From assembly GCF_003114835.2 (NCBI RefSeq), contig NZ_AP025028.1:2446001-2510000 (forward strand): 64,000 nt of DNA, given 5' to 3'. The translations under genes were made by a program, and so were the position numbers. Under the pieces are notes generated by a model. The model did not search any database and had not been told where the DNA came from. It saw only the letters and a list, made by a program, of their open reading frames with translations. The DNA is from Leptospira kobayashii (GTDB lineage Bacteria; Spirochaetota; Leptospiria; Leptospirales; Leptospiraceae). This document shows, piece after piece, positions 11,623 through 21,996 of the stretch (position 1 is the first letter of the stretch; the number at the start of each line of letters is the position of its first letter).

Positions 11623-11788
11623 CGTCCTAAACCAAAACCAACCCTTAACTTCACAAATTACACTCGTTAATCTATTCACCCGGCAGAACAAAACCTGAAT
11701 TTGATTCACTGTTTTTGCCAATTCACCCAAACTCGGATGCCCATTCCTTTCACAGTATCTTTCCTCAGATTTTCCCCCATCTTCTGCC

Positions 11789-11819
11789 TTGACAATCTGC
11801 CCTTAGATTCGACTTTTAA
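11789..11819 (+). promoter_or_regulatory. Possible sigma-70 promoter for sucCD
   Basis: A perfect TTGACA hexamer at 11789-11794 is followed after 18-19 bases by CTTTTA/TTTTAA, a weak -10 element. The leader to the sucC ATG at 11873 would be about 50 bases. Confidence 0.35.
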
Positions 11820-11872
11820 CCAAGTTACCTAGTGCTAGCACGCTAGATTCCACAAATGAGACAAGGAAATCC

Positions 11873-13042
11873 ATGAAAGTCCACGAATACCAGGCAAAAG
11901 AAATCCTACGTAGACATAATGCTAACGTTCCCTTCGGAAAAGTCATCGATAATGCCGCTGACTGGGAAAAAGCATACAATGAAGTAGTTCAAAAATCACC
12001 CGTAGTGGTGGTGAAAGCGCAGATCCATGCCGGTGGGCGTGGAAAAGGTGGCGGTGTAAAAGTTACCAAAACCAAAGACGATGCGAAAGCAGCCGTAGAC
12101 AAAATCTTAGGTATGCAACTCATCACTCCTCAAACCGGTCCGGAAGGAAAAAAAGTCCTTAAGGTTTACCTGGAACAAGGAATCGACATCGCAAAAGAAT
12201 ATTATATTTCTATTCTTCTGGACAGAGCATTCCGCAAAACAATCATTATGGCATCCACCGAAGGTGGTATGGAGATTGAAGAAGTTGCGGAAACCCATCC
12301 GGAAAAAATCATCAAAATCCAAATCGATCCGGGTATCGGTGTTCAAGGTTCTCAAATCAGAGAACTTGCATTTGCATTGGGAATTCCTACGGAAGCTCAA
12401 AAATCCTTCACTAGTCTTGTAAATTCCATTTACAACGCTTATATCAAAGAAGATGCGGCGCTACTTGAAATCAACCCTCTGATCCTTACCAAAGGAAATG
12501 AAATCGTTGCAGGTGACTGCAAGATGGATCTGGATGAAAACGCACTTTACAGACACACCGAAAACGAAGCTTACCGCGACGTTACGGAAGAAGATCCTTA
12601 CGAAGTAAAAGCGAAAGAATTCAACCTAAACTACGTAAAACTCGATGGAAACATCGGTTGTATGGTAAACGGTGCGGGTCTTGCTATGGCGACTATGGAT
12701 ATAGTAAAATTAGCGGGTGCAGAACCGGCTAACTTCCTGGACGTGGGAGGCGGAGCGAACCCTGTAACGGTAGAAAACGGTTTCCGTCTGATCTTATCCG
12801 ACCCGAACGTAAAAGGTATTTTTGTAAATATTTTCGGTGGAATCGTTCGTTGCGATCGAGTGGCAAACGGTGTGATCGAAGCTGCAAAAAAAGTAAACAT
12901 CCATGTTCCAGTTGTCGTTCGATTGAAAGGAACCAACGCGGAAGAAGGTAAAAAGATCCTGAACGAATCAGGACTCAATATCGTAGGAGTGGAAGGACTC
13001 CGTGATGCGGCCGACAAGATCGTTTCGCTCATAGGGAAGTAG
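11873..13042 (+). CDS. sucC: Succinate-CoA ligase, beta subunit
   Basis: A 389-residue ATP-grasp protein, the standard length for SucC. It converts succinyl-CoA and NDP to succinate and NTP in the citric acid cycle, as a complex with SucD. The N-terminus [15 protein letters not shown] and the glycine loop [10 protein letters not shown] of the ATP-grasp domain are typical, as are LEINPLI and the C-terminal [16 protein letters not shown]. An AAGGAAA ribosome site sits just before the ATG. sucD follows after nine bases, so the two are co-translated. Confidence 0.97.
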   Translation: MKVHEYQAKEILRRHNANVPFGKVIDNAADWEKAYNEVVQKSPVVVVKAQIHAGGRGKGGGVKVTKTKDDAKAAVDKILGMQLITPQTGPEGKKVLKVYLEQGIDIAKEYYISILLDRAFRKTIIMASTEGGMEIEEVAETHPEKIIKIQIDPGIGVQGSQIRELAFALGIPTEAQKSFTSLVNSIYNAYIKEDAALLEINPLILTKGNEIVAGDCKMDLDENALYRHTENEAYRDVTEEDPYEVKAKEFNLNYVKLDGNIGCMVNGAGLAMATMDIVKLAGAEPANFLDVGGGANPVTVENGFRLILSDPNVKGIFVNIFGGIVRCDRVANGVIEAAKKVNIHVPVVVRLKGTNAEEGKKILNESGLNIVGVEGLRDAADKIVSLIGK

Positions 13043-13051
13043 GGAGAAGAT

Positions 13052-13942
13052 ATGACTGTTTTAGTAGATGCTAATACAAAAGTGGTAGTCCAAGGGATTA
13101 CCGGTAAAGAAGGAACTTTCCACGCAACACAGATGTTAGATTATGGCACCAAAGTTGTTGCGGGAGTGACTCCCGGAAAAGGTGGCCAAACTTGGACTTC
13201 TGAAACCGGCAAGTCCGTTCCTGTTCGTAACACAATCAAAGACGCGATGAAAGAAGACGGAGCCAATGCTGCAATCATCTTTGTTCCGCCTCCGTTTGCC
13301 GCTGACGCCATTTTGGAAGGCATTTTTGCCGAGATCCCTCTTGTGGTATGTATTACGGAAGGAATTCCTACTCACGACATGCTTAAAGTTTACAGCGTTC
13401 TTCGTAACTCTAAGACAAAGCTGGTAGGACCAAACTGCCCAGGAGTCATCAATCCGTTTCACAAAGTGAAAATGGGGATTATGCCCGGATTTATCCACAA
13501 CCCTGGTAAAATCGGAATCGTTTCCCGTTCCGGAACTTTGACTTACGAATCCGTAGCAGCACTCACTGCAGCAGGACTCGGTCAATCCACATGTATCGGT
13601 ATCGGAGGAGACCCAGTTCCGGGAATGAATCATACCGAAGCAGTTCGCCTTTTGAACGAAGATCCGGACACTGAGGGAATCGTGATGATCGGCGAAATCG
13701 GCGGAACTTCCGAAGAAGAAGCTGCAGCTTATATCAAAGCTCACGTGAAAAAGCCGGTTGTGGGATTCATCGCAGGTCAAACTGCTCCTCCTGGCAAAAG
13801 AATGGGGCACGCAGGTGCCATCATTTCCGGGGGAATGGGAACTGCAACTTCCAAGATTGCCGCAATGAAAGACGCGGGTGTGAGCATTTGCGCGCATATC
13901 GGAGAAGTAGGTGAAAAAATGAAGGCTGCTCTAGGAAAATAG
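13052..13942 (+). CDS. sucD: Succinate-CoA ligase, alpha subunit
   Basis: A 296-residue protein with the CoA-binding Rossmann domain first ([19 protein letters not shown]) and the ligase domain second. The phosphorylated active-site histidine is His253 in [13 protein letters not shown], matching His246 of the E. coli enzyme. SRSGTLTYE and [10 protein letters not shown] are also conserved. It partners SucC, encoded directly upstream with a GGGAGAAG ribosome site in the gap. It is cytoplasmic and part of the citric acid cycle. Confidence 0.97.
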   Translation: MTVLVDANTKVVVQGITGKEGTFHATQMLDYGTKVVAGVTPGKGGQTWTSETGKSVPVRNTIKDAMKEDGANAAIIFVPPPFAADAILEGIFAEIPLVVCITEGIPTHDMLKVYSVLRNSKTKLVGPNCPGVINPFHKVKMGIMPGFIHNPGKIGIVSRSGTLTYESVAALTAAGLGQSTCIGIGGDPVPGMNHTEAVRLLNEDPDTEGIVMIGEIGGTSEEEAAAYIKAHVKKPVVGFIAGQTAPPGKRMGHAGAIISGGMGTATSKIAAMKDAGVSICAHIGEVGEKMKAALGK

Positions 13943-13978
13943 AGCGATTTTTTAAGGGAGAGAGTCAAACTAGTATAT

Positions 13979-15523
13979 ATGGAACGTCGTTCAGCAATTT
14001 CAGTTCTTTTTTTGACTCTCTCATCCTTGGCTTTGCTCGCTGCAGAGTCGGATAAAAATTTCGAACTCAACTTAAAAGATGCAGTTCGTTATGCAATAGA
14101 TAACAACCGTGATGTGATGCGAGCCAGACTGGAACTTGCAAAATCGGATACGGATTATTTGAAGAACGAAGGTAAATATTCCTGGAGAGCGTTAGCCGGG
14201 ACCGACATTCAACAAAATAGATTTCCTTATAACCAAAACAATTTGTTCACAGGAACAAAAACCCAAACAAACAACTATTCTGCGGGGATTGATAAACTTT
14301 TTACTACAGGAACTTATTTCAAGCTCGAAGCAAAACAAACCAGATTTGACTCGAACGCATTCGAAGATCCTTTGAAAACTCCTGCCGGATTCGGAGCATT
14401 GGGAATTCCTCCTCTTTTTACCGATTCCATCAACGTGACCATTTCGCAAGATTTGCTGAAGAACGCATTCGGTTACAAAGAAAGAAATGTGGAGACCATG
14501 CTTGAAAACCAGTCTTTGATCCTCAAAGACCAATTGGAAGAACAAGTTTCCCAAAAGGTAATCAATGCACTCGTTGACTATTGGAATTATAATGTAAAAG
14601 ATTCCAGTTACCAAACATTCGAACAACTTTTAAAAAATACAAAAACGGTAAGAGACCTAACTATCCGCAAACAAGGATTAGGTCTCTCTGAGTCCTTTGA
14701 AGTCAATCAATGGAATGCGCTTCTCGCACAAGTGGAAGGACAGATGGCTCAAGCAGAAGCGGAAAGAGAAGAAGCAAAAAGAAAATTAATTCGATCACTC
14801 AATCTTCCCGAAACTACTGTTTTTTCTAAGACAACTCCTCTTTCCGAAGAACTTCCTCCCAATATCAATTATGAAACCGATATCAATTATGCTTATTTGC
14901 ATAGAGCTGATTTCAAAAGCATCGCCCGCAAAAAAGAAAATGCGGAACTAGCACTAAAAAATGCCAAAAACGATGCGTTGCCTACTTTGAAGGCGGCAGG
15001 TACTTACGGATACCAAGCGCAGAACCTACAAGGCGGATCTACTAATTACACAGCAGATAAAAACGGTGTGTTTACCGGATCTTATCCTGTGATGCAAGGT
15101 TCAATCGACATGAGTTACCCGATCGGAGACACAGGTGTCAAAGCCGGTTTACGTGATGCGGAGATTCAAAAAAGACAGGTTGGATTGGAAGAAGAAGACC
15201 TGACAAAATCCGTAGCCGATGACGTAAGAACTAGAATCGATATTTTAAAAGCTTCTTATAAAGTAATGGAAAATGCCAAAAAGACGGAAGATGAAGCAAA
15301 AAAGTATTACGCAGGTGTTCTAAGATCCTTCCAACAAGGAAGATTCAATGCACTTACCGTTAAAAATTCATTGGACACATTGGTGCAAGACCAACTAGCA
15401 CTCGTTCGTGCAAAAGTGGATTTCAACATCAACTTACATCGCTATTATGTTTCAAAAAACGCTCTCTTTGAAGAATACGGAGTGGATCGCGCCCGACTAC
15501 TTCCGGAAGGATTCCAAAAATAA
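13979..15523 (+). CDS. TolC family outer membrane channel
   Basis: A 514-residue exported protein with a signal peptide (ISVLFLTLSSLALLAA). It has two long alpha-helical outer-membrane-efflux repeats, with heptad-rich stretches around residues 180-270 and 400-470 and the usual GRFNALTVKNSLDTL near the C-terminus. TolC-type trimers span the periplasm and outer membrane, serving RND pumps or type I secretion. No pump or adaptor gene lies nearby, so the partner must be elsewhere. The gene follows sucD by 36 bases. The purine-rich AAGGGAGAG lies rather far upstream of the ATG. Confidence 0.88.
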   Translation: MERRSAISVLFLTLSSLALLAAESDKNFELNLKDAVRYAIDNNRDVMRARLELAKSDTDYLKNEGKYSWRALAGTDIQQNRFPYNQNNLFTGTKTQTNNYSAGIDKLFTTGTYFKLEAKQTRFDSNAFEDPLKTPAGFGALGIPPLFTDSINVTISQDLLKNAFGYKERNVETMLENQSLILKDQLEEQVSQKVINALVDYWNYNVKDSSYQTFEQLLKNTKTVRDLTIRKQGLGLSESFEVNQWNALLAQVEGQMAQAEAEREEAKRKLIRSLNLPETTVFSKTTPLSEELPPNINYETDINYAYLHRADFKSIARKKENAELALKNAKNDALPTLKAAGTYGYQAQNLQGGSTNYTADKNGVFTGSYPVMQGSIDMSYPIGDTGVKAGLRDAEIQKRQVGLEEEDLTKSVADDVRTRIDILKASYKVMENAKKTEDEAKKYYAGVLRSFQQGRFNALTVKNSLDTLVQDQLALVRAKVDFNINLHRYYVSKNALFEEYGVDRARLLPEGFQK

Positions 15524-15547
15524 AAGAAAAGGGGGGAACTATTCATT

Positions 15548-16996
15548 GTGATTAGGTCCCGTGTTTTTTTCGCTTTAGGAACTTTTCTTTTACTTACCTT
15601 CCTTCTCATCTATGCATTTGTAGATTTTCGTGAGAAGGAAGACAAAGCCTACGCCTACTTTTCCGAAAAACAATACGAAGAAGTGATCGATCTTTACAAA
15701 GAAGATCTTTCCGTCGATTCGGAAGGTGTTCTCGCCCTACTCTCGGAATCCATCTCGCGATTGGAAAGAAAGGCAAACGACTCGAAAGACAGAGATGCCG
15801 TTTTGAGTTTTTTAAAAAAAATTCCCAAGATCAAAGTCATAGAATGGGAAACCGGTCTTGGAATCTACAATCATATCGAAGATCCGTATTTTCCTTTGTT
15901 AAAGAAACATAGCACTTATCATAAAAGAGCTCTTGTTACCAAAGTCTCTTCGTTTTCAAAAATGATTCCCAAGGACAAAGCGGCCTATTATCTGCTTCTC
16001 TTGATTTTAGAAGATCCCAGAGGATTGGAACAAACTTACGGCGAAGCGCTCGCAAATATCCTTCGTTACCCTTTCGATTCCATCGGCGAAATAGAAACAG
16101 GATTTCTTTTGCAAACCCTTCATTTGCTAAGTACCTCCACTACTTCCTTATTTTTTGAAAATTATTATTCCGTAAATGGAAAGAACGTAAATTTGAGAAG
16201 CGGTCCCGGCAAAGAAAACAAGGAAGTTGGAAAAGTCAGCAATCCCGAAACAACTTTCTGTTTCGAAAAAGACAATACGGAAGAAACTTTGGCCGGCAAA
16301 ACAGGACATTGGGTTCAATGTTATTTTCCCGGCTTGGGAAAATCCGCCTGGTTATTTTCAGGATTTTTATCAAAAGAAGAACCTAATCAAAGTTATGTTG
16401 GCGAGTTTCAAAAACGATTCAAATCAATTGAAGACGAAACCAGAATCGATTTTGAAGGTTGGACCGGCGAAAAAATTCCTTCCGGTTTTTACGGAAAATA
16501 CATTCCCAGAGAAAGAGAAGTTGATTCCGGAAAACCGGGATTTGTTCTCTTCGGATCTAAAACCGACAAATGGGAATTGATCTGCAAAAAGATTGAGGGC
16601 GAAAAAAACTATTTTGAGTTTTCTTACAAGCCGACCGACTCACAAACAAATATTCCCTTATTTGAAATCCGCCTGGTATCTTCGGGGATCAGCCATCCCG
16701 CCTATTCCATTCATGCAGACAAAGAATCAATTTCGATTGGTAAAAACAGATATATCCTGGACGATAGAAACGGAAGAGAGAATTTGTCATTGCACATTGA
16801 ATCCCGGAAAGGGAACAAACTTTTGGCAAGTCTTTGGAGGAGAAATACTGTCCTACTTCAAAAGATAGATTCCTCTCCGATGGATGAGTCTTCCCTAAAA
16901 CAGGGAAATGATTCTTGGGAAGTATGCCTTCCCCAAGCGATTTCTCCCAATCGGGAAAAAGTTATATTATTCGAAATCAGAACCGGTGTTCATTAA
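15548..16996 (+). CDS. Membrane-anchored SH3-domain protein
   Basis: A 482-residue protein with one N-terminal membrane segment (residues 5-24) and an otherwise soluble envelope-facing body. Around residues 207-275 is a bacterial SH3 domain (VNLRSGPGKENKEVGKV, then GHWVQCYF and SAWLFSGFL), a fold that often binds peptidoglycan or peptides. The first 190 residues look helical and may contain degenerate TPR-like units. I chose the GTG start at 15548 because AAGGGGGGAA lies just upstream. It follows the TolC-like gene by 24 bases and precedes an FmdB-type gene, suggesting one envelope operon. Confidence 0.75.
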   Translation: MIRSRVFFALGTFLLLTFLLIYAFVDFREKEDKAYAYFSEKQYEEVIDLYKEDLSVDSEGVLALLSESISRLERKANDSKDRDAVLSFLKKIPKIKVIEWETGLGIYNHIEDPYFPLLKKHSTYHKRALVTKVSSFSKMIPKDKAAYYLLLLILEDPRGLEQTYGEALANILRYPFDSIGEIETGFLLQTLHLLSTSTTSLFFENYYSVNGKNVNLRSGPGKENKEVGKVSNPETTFCFEKDNTEETLAGKTGHWVQCYFPGLGKSAWLFSGFLSKEEPNQSYVGEFQKRFKSIEDETRIDFEGWTGEKIPSGFYGKYIPREREVDSGKPGFVLFGSKTDKWELICKKIEGEKNYFEFSYKPTDSQTNIPLFEIRLVSSGISHPAYSIHADKESISIGKNRYILDDRNGRENLSLHIESRKGNKLLASLWRRNTVLLQKIDSSPMDESSLKQGNDSWEVCLPQAISPNREKVILFEIRTGVH

Positions 16997-17010
16997 TTAT
17001 CAGGAGCAAA

Positions 17011-17328
17011 ATGGCAACTTACGATTACAATTGCAAAACTTGCGGAAAACAATTCGAATATGTGCAGTCGATGAAGGATGATCCGATCACAAAATGCATA
17101 TTATGTGGTGCCGAGACTGCGGAAAGAATGATTACGAGTACGGGCGGAATTATTTTCAAGGGAACAGGATTCTACGTTACGGATTATAAAAAAGAATCTT
17201 CCAAAAGACCTACTGAGAGTACCGGACCGGTTCAAGCAGCACCGAGTGCGGAATCCGCTCCCAAATCGGAACCTTCCGCTTCCAATCCGACAAACACAGC
17301 CGAAACAAAACCAGCAGCTACCAACTAA
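17011..17328 (+). CDS. FmdB/CxxC zinc-ribbon regulatory protein
   Basis: A 105-residue protein. The N-terminal 45 residues form a zinc ribbon with Cys8-x2-Cys11 and Cys29-x2-Cys32 (YDYNCKTCGKQFEYVQS), the FmdB family signature. FKGTGFYVTDYK follows, as in most family members. The last 45 residues are a low-complexity Ala/Pro/Ser/Thr/Glu tail. The family was first linked to formamidase gene regulation, but its general function is uncertain. A CAGGAG ribosome site before 17011 fixes the start. It lies just before lpxI. Confidence 0.88.
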   Translation: MATYDYNCKTCGKQFEYVQSMKDDPITKCILCGAETAERMITSTGGIIFKGTGFYVTDYKKESSKRPTESTGPVQAAPSAESAPKSEPSASNPTNTAETKPAATN

Positions 17329-17338
17329 CTGACGATCA

Positions 17339-18196
17339 ATGGGTAAGTTAGCCATCATCGCAGGAGGCGGGGAATTACCGCACGTAGGTATGTCGGAAGC
17401 GATTGCGGCAGGCGAAGATGTTATCTTCCTCGGACTCAAAGAATCCGATTTTTCACCTAGAAGCCACGAATCCAGAACCATTCCGGTTCATATCACTCAA
17501 GTAGGGAAAATTCTAAAAACGATTGAAAAACAAAATGTAGATCGGGTGCTTATGCTTGGAAAGGTTCGCAAAGATCTTTTATTTCAGGGACTCAAGTTCG
17601 ATCTGAAAGCACTTTCCATCTTAGCCAAAACCATCAACCGAAATGATTACCCTATCTTTTTGGCAATCGCAGATGAATTCCAAAGGATGGGAGTTACAGT
17701 CATCTCTCAAAAAAAATATCTGCAATCCTTGCTTTTAAAAGAAGGAAGATACACTCCCAAAAAGTTCAGCTCCTCCGATCTCAAAGATATAGAATTCGGA
17801 ATGATGTATGCTGAAAAAATGGCAGACCTGGACATAGGACAACTAGTCGTTGTTTGTGACGAGTCCATCATTGCAGTCGAAGCGGTCGAAGGAACAGACG
17901 TTACCATCAGACGAGGCGGGGAATATACCAAAAAAAAAGGTTCCGCCGTTGTTTGCAAATCCGCAAAATCAAAGCAAGACGAAAGATTTGACCTTCCGAC
18001 CGTAGGAGTCCATACTCTACAGATTATGAAAGAAAGCGGATGCAAAACGCTTTGTATCCGGGAAGGAGAAACATTGGTAGTAAATCCGGAGGAAGTTGTA
18101 GACTACGCTACAAAATCCAAATTAAACTTTGTAGTGTACGGATCCTCCAAAACAAAAGGAATCAATGGTAGCCAAAAAAAAATCAAGCCACTCTAA
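17339..18196 (+). CDS. lpxI: UDP-2,3-diacylglucosamine pyrophosphatase LpxI
   Basis: A 285-residue LpxI (DUF1009) protein that cleaves UDP-2,3-diacylglucosamine to lipid X and UMP, the fourth step of lipid A synthesis. The N-terminus GKLAIIAGGGELPHVGMSEA, the central GKVRKDLLFQGLKFD, and the C-terminal VEGTDVTIRRGGEY with FDLPTVGVHTLQIM are family hallmarks. It substitutes for LpxH in many non-enteric bacteria. Its end overlaps lpxB by 32 bases, so the consecutive steps are translationally coupled. Cytoplasmic. Confidence 0.95.
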   Translation: MGKLAIIAGGGELPHVGMSEAIAAGEDVIFLGLKESDFSPRSHESRTIPVHITQVGKILKTIEKQNVDRVLMLGKVRKDLLFQGLKFDLKALSILAKTINRNDYPIFLAIADEFQRMGVTVISQKKYLQSLLLKEGRYTPKKFSSSDLKDIEFGMMYAEKMADLDIGQLVVVCDESIIAVEAVEGTDVTIRRGGEYTKKKGSAVVCKSAKSKQDERFDLPTVGVHTLQIMKESGCKTLCIREGETLVVNPEEVVDYATKSKLNFVVYGSSKTKGINGSQKKIKPL

Positions 18197-19394
18197 ACCA
18201 AAGTCCTCCGATTCTTCCATCCTCATCCTAACGGGAGAACATTCCGGAGACTTATTGGGCGGAGATTTATTAGGCGAACTGAAATCCATGAAACCGGGTT
18301 TTTCCTATTATGGAATCGGAGGAGATTCCATGAAAGCACACGGGTTCGAGTCTCTAGAAGATATCGAAGCATTGAGTGTAATCGGATTTTCGGAAGCAAT
18401 CAAAAAATACAGTTTTTTAAAAAGAGTTCTGTTTCAAATCGTTGAAGAAGCAAAATACAGAAACACAAAGCTCGCCATATTGATAGACTATCCTGGATTT
18501 AACCTGCGCTTGGCGAAGGAATTAAAAAAGATAGGAATCCCTTCTGTATTTTACGTATCCCCTCAAATCTGGGCATGGAAGTTTAAACGTATTTTTTTCA
18601 TCAAAGAACACATTGAGCTGATGCTGACATTGTTTCGTTTCGAGGAATCCATCTACAAAGAATACGGAGTCAATGCGAAGTTCGTCGGTCATCCGATCGT
18701 AAAAAGAATCCCAGAAAAATTAAAAAAAGAAAGTCCTTTGCCTACGGGGCTACCCCATACGGACGAAGGATTTGTCGTCGGTCTCTTGCCTGGTTCCAGG
18801 ACGGGAGAGATCACAAAATTACTCGATCCTATCCTCGGAACAGCAGTTTTATTGCACAGACATATAACCGCTCAAGGTAAAAAAATAGTATTCCTACTTC
18901 CCAATATCAACTCCAAACAGGAAGATTTCATTAAACAGAAGTTAGCCGAAATTAAAATAGAGGAGCCTTCGATAGAAATTCATTATGTTTGGGACGGATC
19001 TTTAAAAGTAATGAATGCAAGTGATTTGTTACTGATTGCATCTGGCACCGCAACTCTGGAAGGTTTGTATTTCGAAAAGCCGATGGTTATTTTGTATAAG
19101 GTGAGTTTATTCACTTATTTTATCGGTTCGTTACTTATGAAATCCAAGTTCATAGGACTTGCGAATATACTTTCCGGTCAGGAAGTATGCAGAGAACTCA
19201 CACAAAATGAGTGCAAACCCAAATATATTTTTGAAGAAGCGAAAAGAATCCTGGATCACAGCGAGTTCAGAAACAAAATGATACGTTTACTGAAAGAAAC
19301 AAAAGACAGGGAATTGGGAGCAAGCAACGGAGGAAAACTCGCAGCAAAAGAGATTTCTCATTTTATAGATTCGCTAGGCACCGAAGAATCCTAA
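18165..19394 (+). CDS. lpxB: Lipid-A-disaccharide synthase
   Basis: A 409-residue GT19 glycosyltransferase that joins lipid X to UDP-2,3-diacylglucosamine to give the lipid A disaccharide. Conserved stretches include LTGEHSGDLLGG at the N-terminus, SPQIWAWK, FVGHPIV, LLPGSRTGEI and ASGTATLEG. A Lys/Ser-rich leader of about 20 residues precedes the family core; the ATG at 18165 lies inside lpxI. It acts at the inner face of the inner membrane. No gene follows on this strand. Confidence 0.95.
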   Translation: MVAKKKSSHSKPKSSDSSILILTGEHSGDLLGGDLLGELKSMKPGFSYYGIGGDSMKAHGFESLEDIEALSVIGFSEAIKKYSFLKRVLFQIVEEAKYRNTKLAILIDYPGFNLRLAKELKKIGIPSVFYVSPQIWAWKFKRIFFIKEHIELMLTLFRFEESIYKEYGVNAKFVGHPIVKRIPEKLKKESPLPTGLPHTDEGFVVGLLPGSRTGEITKLLDPILGTAVLLHRHITAQGKKIVFLLPNINSKQEDFIKQKLAEIKIEEPSIEIHYVWDGSLKVMNASDLLLIASGTATLEGLYFEKPMVILYKVSLFTYFIGSLLMKSKFIGLANILSGQEVCRELTQNECKPKYIFEEAKRILDHSEFRNKMIRLLKETKDRELGASNGGKLAAKEISHFIDSLGTEES

Positions 19395-19432
19395 AAAGCC
19401 CGCTCGACCCCGCTGATTCTATTCTTTTAACA

Positions 19433-19810
19433 TCAAAGACGAGTCAAACGAACGACCCTATCATCCCAGGTTCCGATCCAAGTTTTGTCTTTGATTTCCG
19501 AATACAAAAAATAACCGATCGCATTCTCTCTGTCATCCGGGCGCAATCGAACTCCTAAAGAATCCATTTCCAAAACCAATTTTTCTTCACCAAAACTTGC
19601 GATCTTTGCCTCTTTGTCTATGTCAATGACAACAATGTTTCCTTCTCCTTCCAATTGCCACTTACCTGAAAAATCCGGTAGAGTGGAAAGATCGGGAGGA
19701 GTATCTGCAACTCTGGATTTTTCGGAACAGTTCTGGAAACCGGCAAGAAAAATGAAAAAGATAAATAGAGAATATTTGGATAAAAATGCTGATAGATAAA
19801 TCCGATTCAT
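19433..19810 (-). CDS. Small lipoprotein of unknown function
   Basis: A 125-residue predicted lipoprotein with a hydrophobic signal (YSLFIFFIFLAGFQNC). The mature part is strand-rich (DFSGKWQLEGEGNIVVIDID, GTWDDRVVRLTRL), which suggests a small beta-barrel or lipocalin-like fold, but no family is recognised. I chose the ATG at 19810 because it overlaps the stop of the upstream AsmA-like gene as ATGA. It is the last gene of the rep-TPR-AsmA operon. Confidence 0.7.
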   Translation of the reverse strand: MNRIYLSAFLSKYSLFIFFIFLAGFQNCSEKSRVADTPPDLSTLPDFSGKWQLEGEGNIVVIDIDKEAKIASFGEEKLVLEMDSLGVRLRPDDRENAIGYFLYSEIKDKTWIGTWDDRVVRLTRL

Positions 19811-21990
19811 TTGATCACACACCTTGTATCGTCTTCCGTAAAAGACCAGTTTCCTCTATTTTCTCCCATAAGCCCGTAAAATGAATACTGAAAAAAACCG
19901 GATTTGTTTTGTCCGTATCCTTTTAAATCCGTAGAAGTGGAAATGACTGAAAGATTTCGAACATAATCCGATTCGAAATAATGATCCAAATTGAATTCGA
20001 TGGTATAGGATTCTTTATAGAGTGCGTCCGGCAAATTCATTTTAAACCAAAGTTCCTCACCTTCCCAAATGACATTTTCCAACTTCAAATAATAATTAAT
20101 CCTACCGTCTTTGGAAAGAGTGTAATAATCACTCCCCTGACTCGCAAACGAATAATCCATGGAGACTATCCCGGGTTTGAGTTCCAAGCCGCAGACCTTC
20201 ATCCAGGATTCGTTCCAAGGGTAACGATCCAGCAACAAAGCAAAACTAAAGTTAGGTGTTTTTGTAGCGAAATAAGAGCTGATGTTTAACTTGGATGTTG
20301 ATTTCTCCAGCCCGAAAACAAAACTCAGCCTACCGTCCTTAATGACGAAACTACCTTTCGCTTCCCCTTGGTCCGCCGCACCCTCATAAGGATAAAAGGA
20401 AGAAATCTTCAAACCCAAATCCAAATTCATGGATTCCAAAAAGTATTTATAAATCTTTTTTTGATAAAAATACTCTTCCGGAATCAATTTCTCCTGTCTT
20501 TCTTTGATCTCTTCGTTTGTTTCTTTTTTCCAAGACTGAAATAACTCCGATAGATTGTTTGCAACAAGATCCTGAATCAGCAAATTCCCTTTTGATTTTG
20601 AATAAAGAGGATAATAAAAAGATCCGTCCGTTTTTTTCTGCCGGGTCCAATCCAACTGGGATAAAAGTTCAAGGCTGGTAGGTTTACCGAAAACTTCACC
20701 CTTCGCCTGTAAGTTCAGGTTATTTCCTTCCGTCAGTTTCAAATTCAAATTTGCATTTCCGATCAGAAGTAAGGGAGAATTCCAGCTCAAAGAATCGCCT
20801 GAGATTTCTCCAGCCACCTTAAACCACTTATTCTTTTCTCCCGTTTCCTTTATCTCCAAGTTGCCTCTCAATTTACCGGAAAGAGGAACTTTATTTCCGG
20901 TTTGAGAGTCTTGCAATAGTTCGGCGAGAGGTTCCAAATCGCTTATATCGAATCGGATATTTTTCTGCAAAAGAATTTCTTTTCCGGATGTCACTATGTC
21001 TTCGATCGTAATCTGGAAATCATAGGAACTGTATTCGCGGGTTTCTTTATTTTCCTGAAATAAAAAGTTTTCCTTAAAACGAAGACCTTTGACCAGGTAG
21101 GAATTGATCCACGGCAGATAAAAATTCGTATTTTCGTATTCTACTTCACCTTTGATCACATAACTTTCGTCAGATGTTTTTTCGGTGATCGCTTCTCCCG
21201 ACAAAACGGAAGATTGTACATTTGTGCCGAAAAGGTAGTTTACAAGTAAAGGGGCTTCTTCCGAGGGATAGTTCTTCCAGAAAAATTCAAATTTATATTC
21301 GCTGAATTTTCCTTCCGTAAAGTATCCTTCTCCTTTAACGCGCGTTGCATTAGGAACCCAGAACCAACCGTTATCATAACTTACGAGAATTTTGCCGTTT
21401 TTCCTTCGAAAGGAAATATCCCACCCTTCCCTCCAATCGAGAATAGTGGAATTTCCCTTTTTATAATTGATCCTGGTATTATGAAAAACGACTTCTTTGA
21501 TCTTTGTGTTTTGAAAGTATTCGATAAGTTTTTTTTCCAACTCCTCATCATTTTCCAAAACCAAATTCGGGCTGAAAAAATCGATCCTCTCCACATAAGG
21601 AGTGTTAGAGAAATAGGACGAGAGTCGAAAGGTAACTTTTTTTACTTTTAAAAGATGTGCATTGAATGAAAAATCTTCTTCTCTGGAAATCACAAGATCT
21701 TCCAGGATAAGGCCTTCCCTGAGGGAAAAATCGACAACTCCCAAATCGACTGCTTTCCCGATTTCTTTATTGATGGTTTCCGTTACAATGGCTCTTACGG
21801 AAACCAACGGGATACGTTTCGTTTTGAGGTAATACTCAAAGCCGATATAGATCAAAGAAAGTAAAACGAATACTCCCCCTAACGCAAGGAAGGAATAAAT
21901 GGTTTTTTGATGCTTTCGAAGGATAGATAAGAAGATGGAGAAATAAGCCCTTAGATCTTCTTCAGATAGAAGGGCGATTGGAAACTTCAA
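19807..21990 (-). CDS. Large AsmA/DUF748-like membrane-anchored protein
   Basis: A 727-residue protein with a single N-terminal membrane helix (about residues 33-56) and a long beta-rich periplasmic region. The first 100 residues after the helix (GKAVDLGVVDFSLREGLILEDLVISRE, then LLKVKKVTFRLS) resemble the N-terminal repeat of AsmA/TamB-type lipid-transfer bridge proteins. In that superfamily the repeats form a hydrophobic groove across the periplasm. The assignment is by pattern only. It begins six bases after the TPR lipoprotein stop and overlaps the next lipoprotein by four bases, so the genes are translationally coupled. Confidence 0.6.
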   Translation of the reverse strand: MKFPIALLSEEDLRAYFSIFLSILRKHQKTIYSFLALGGVFVLLSLIYIGFEYYLKTKRIPLVSVRAIVTETINKEIGKAVDLGVVDFSLREGLILEDLVISREEDFSFNAHLLKVKKVTFRLSSYFSNTPYVERIDFFSPNLVLENDEELEKKLIEYFQNTKIKEVVFHNTRINYKKGNSTILDWREGWDISFRRKNGKILVSYDNGWFWVPNATRVKGEGYFTEGKFSEYKFEFFWKNYPSEEAPLLVNYLFGTNVQSSVLSGEAITEKTSDESYVIKGEVEYENTNFYLPWINSYLVKGLRFKENFLFQENKETREYSSYDFQITIEDIVTSGKEILLQKNIRFDISDLEPLAELLQDSQTGNKVPLSGKLRGNLEIKETGEKNKWFKVAGEISGDSLSWNSPLLLIGNANLNLKLTEGNNLNLQAKGEVFGKPTSLELLSQLDWTRQKKTDGSFYYPLYSKSKGNLLIQDLVANNLSELFQSWKKETNEEIKERQEKLIPEEYFYQKKIYKYFLESMNLDLGLKISSFYPYEGAADQGEAKGSFVIKDGRLSFVFGLEKSTSKLNISSYFATKTPNFSFALLLDRYPWNESWMKVCGLELKPGIVSMDYSFASQGSDYYTLSKDGRINYYLKLENVIWEGEELWFKMNLPDALYKESYTIEFNLDHYFESDYVRNLSVISTSTDLKGYGQNKSGFFQYSFYGLMGENRGNWSFTEDDTRCVIK

Positions 21991-21996
21991 GGGAGA

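Noticed and set aside
13136..13897. Open frame of 253 codons antisense to sucD
   Set aside because: It lies wholly inside a highly conserved gene, has low-complexity Cys/Ser/Phe-rich composition and no recognisable domain.
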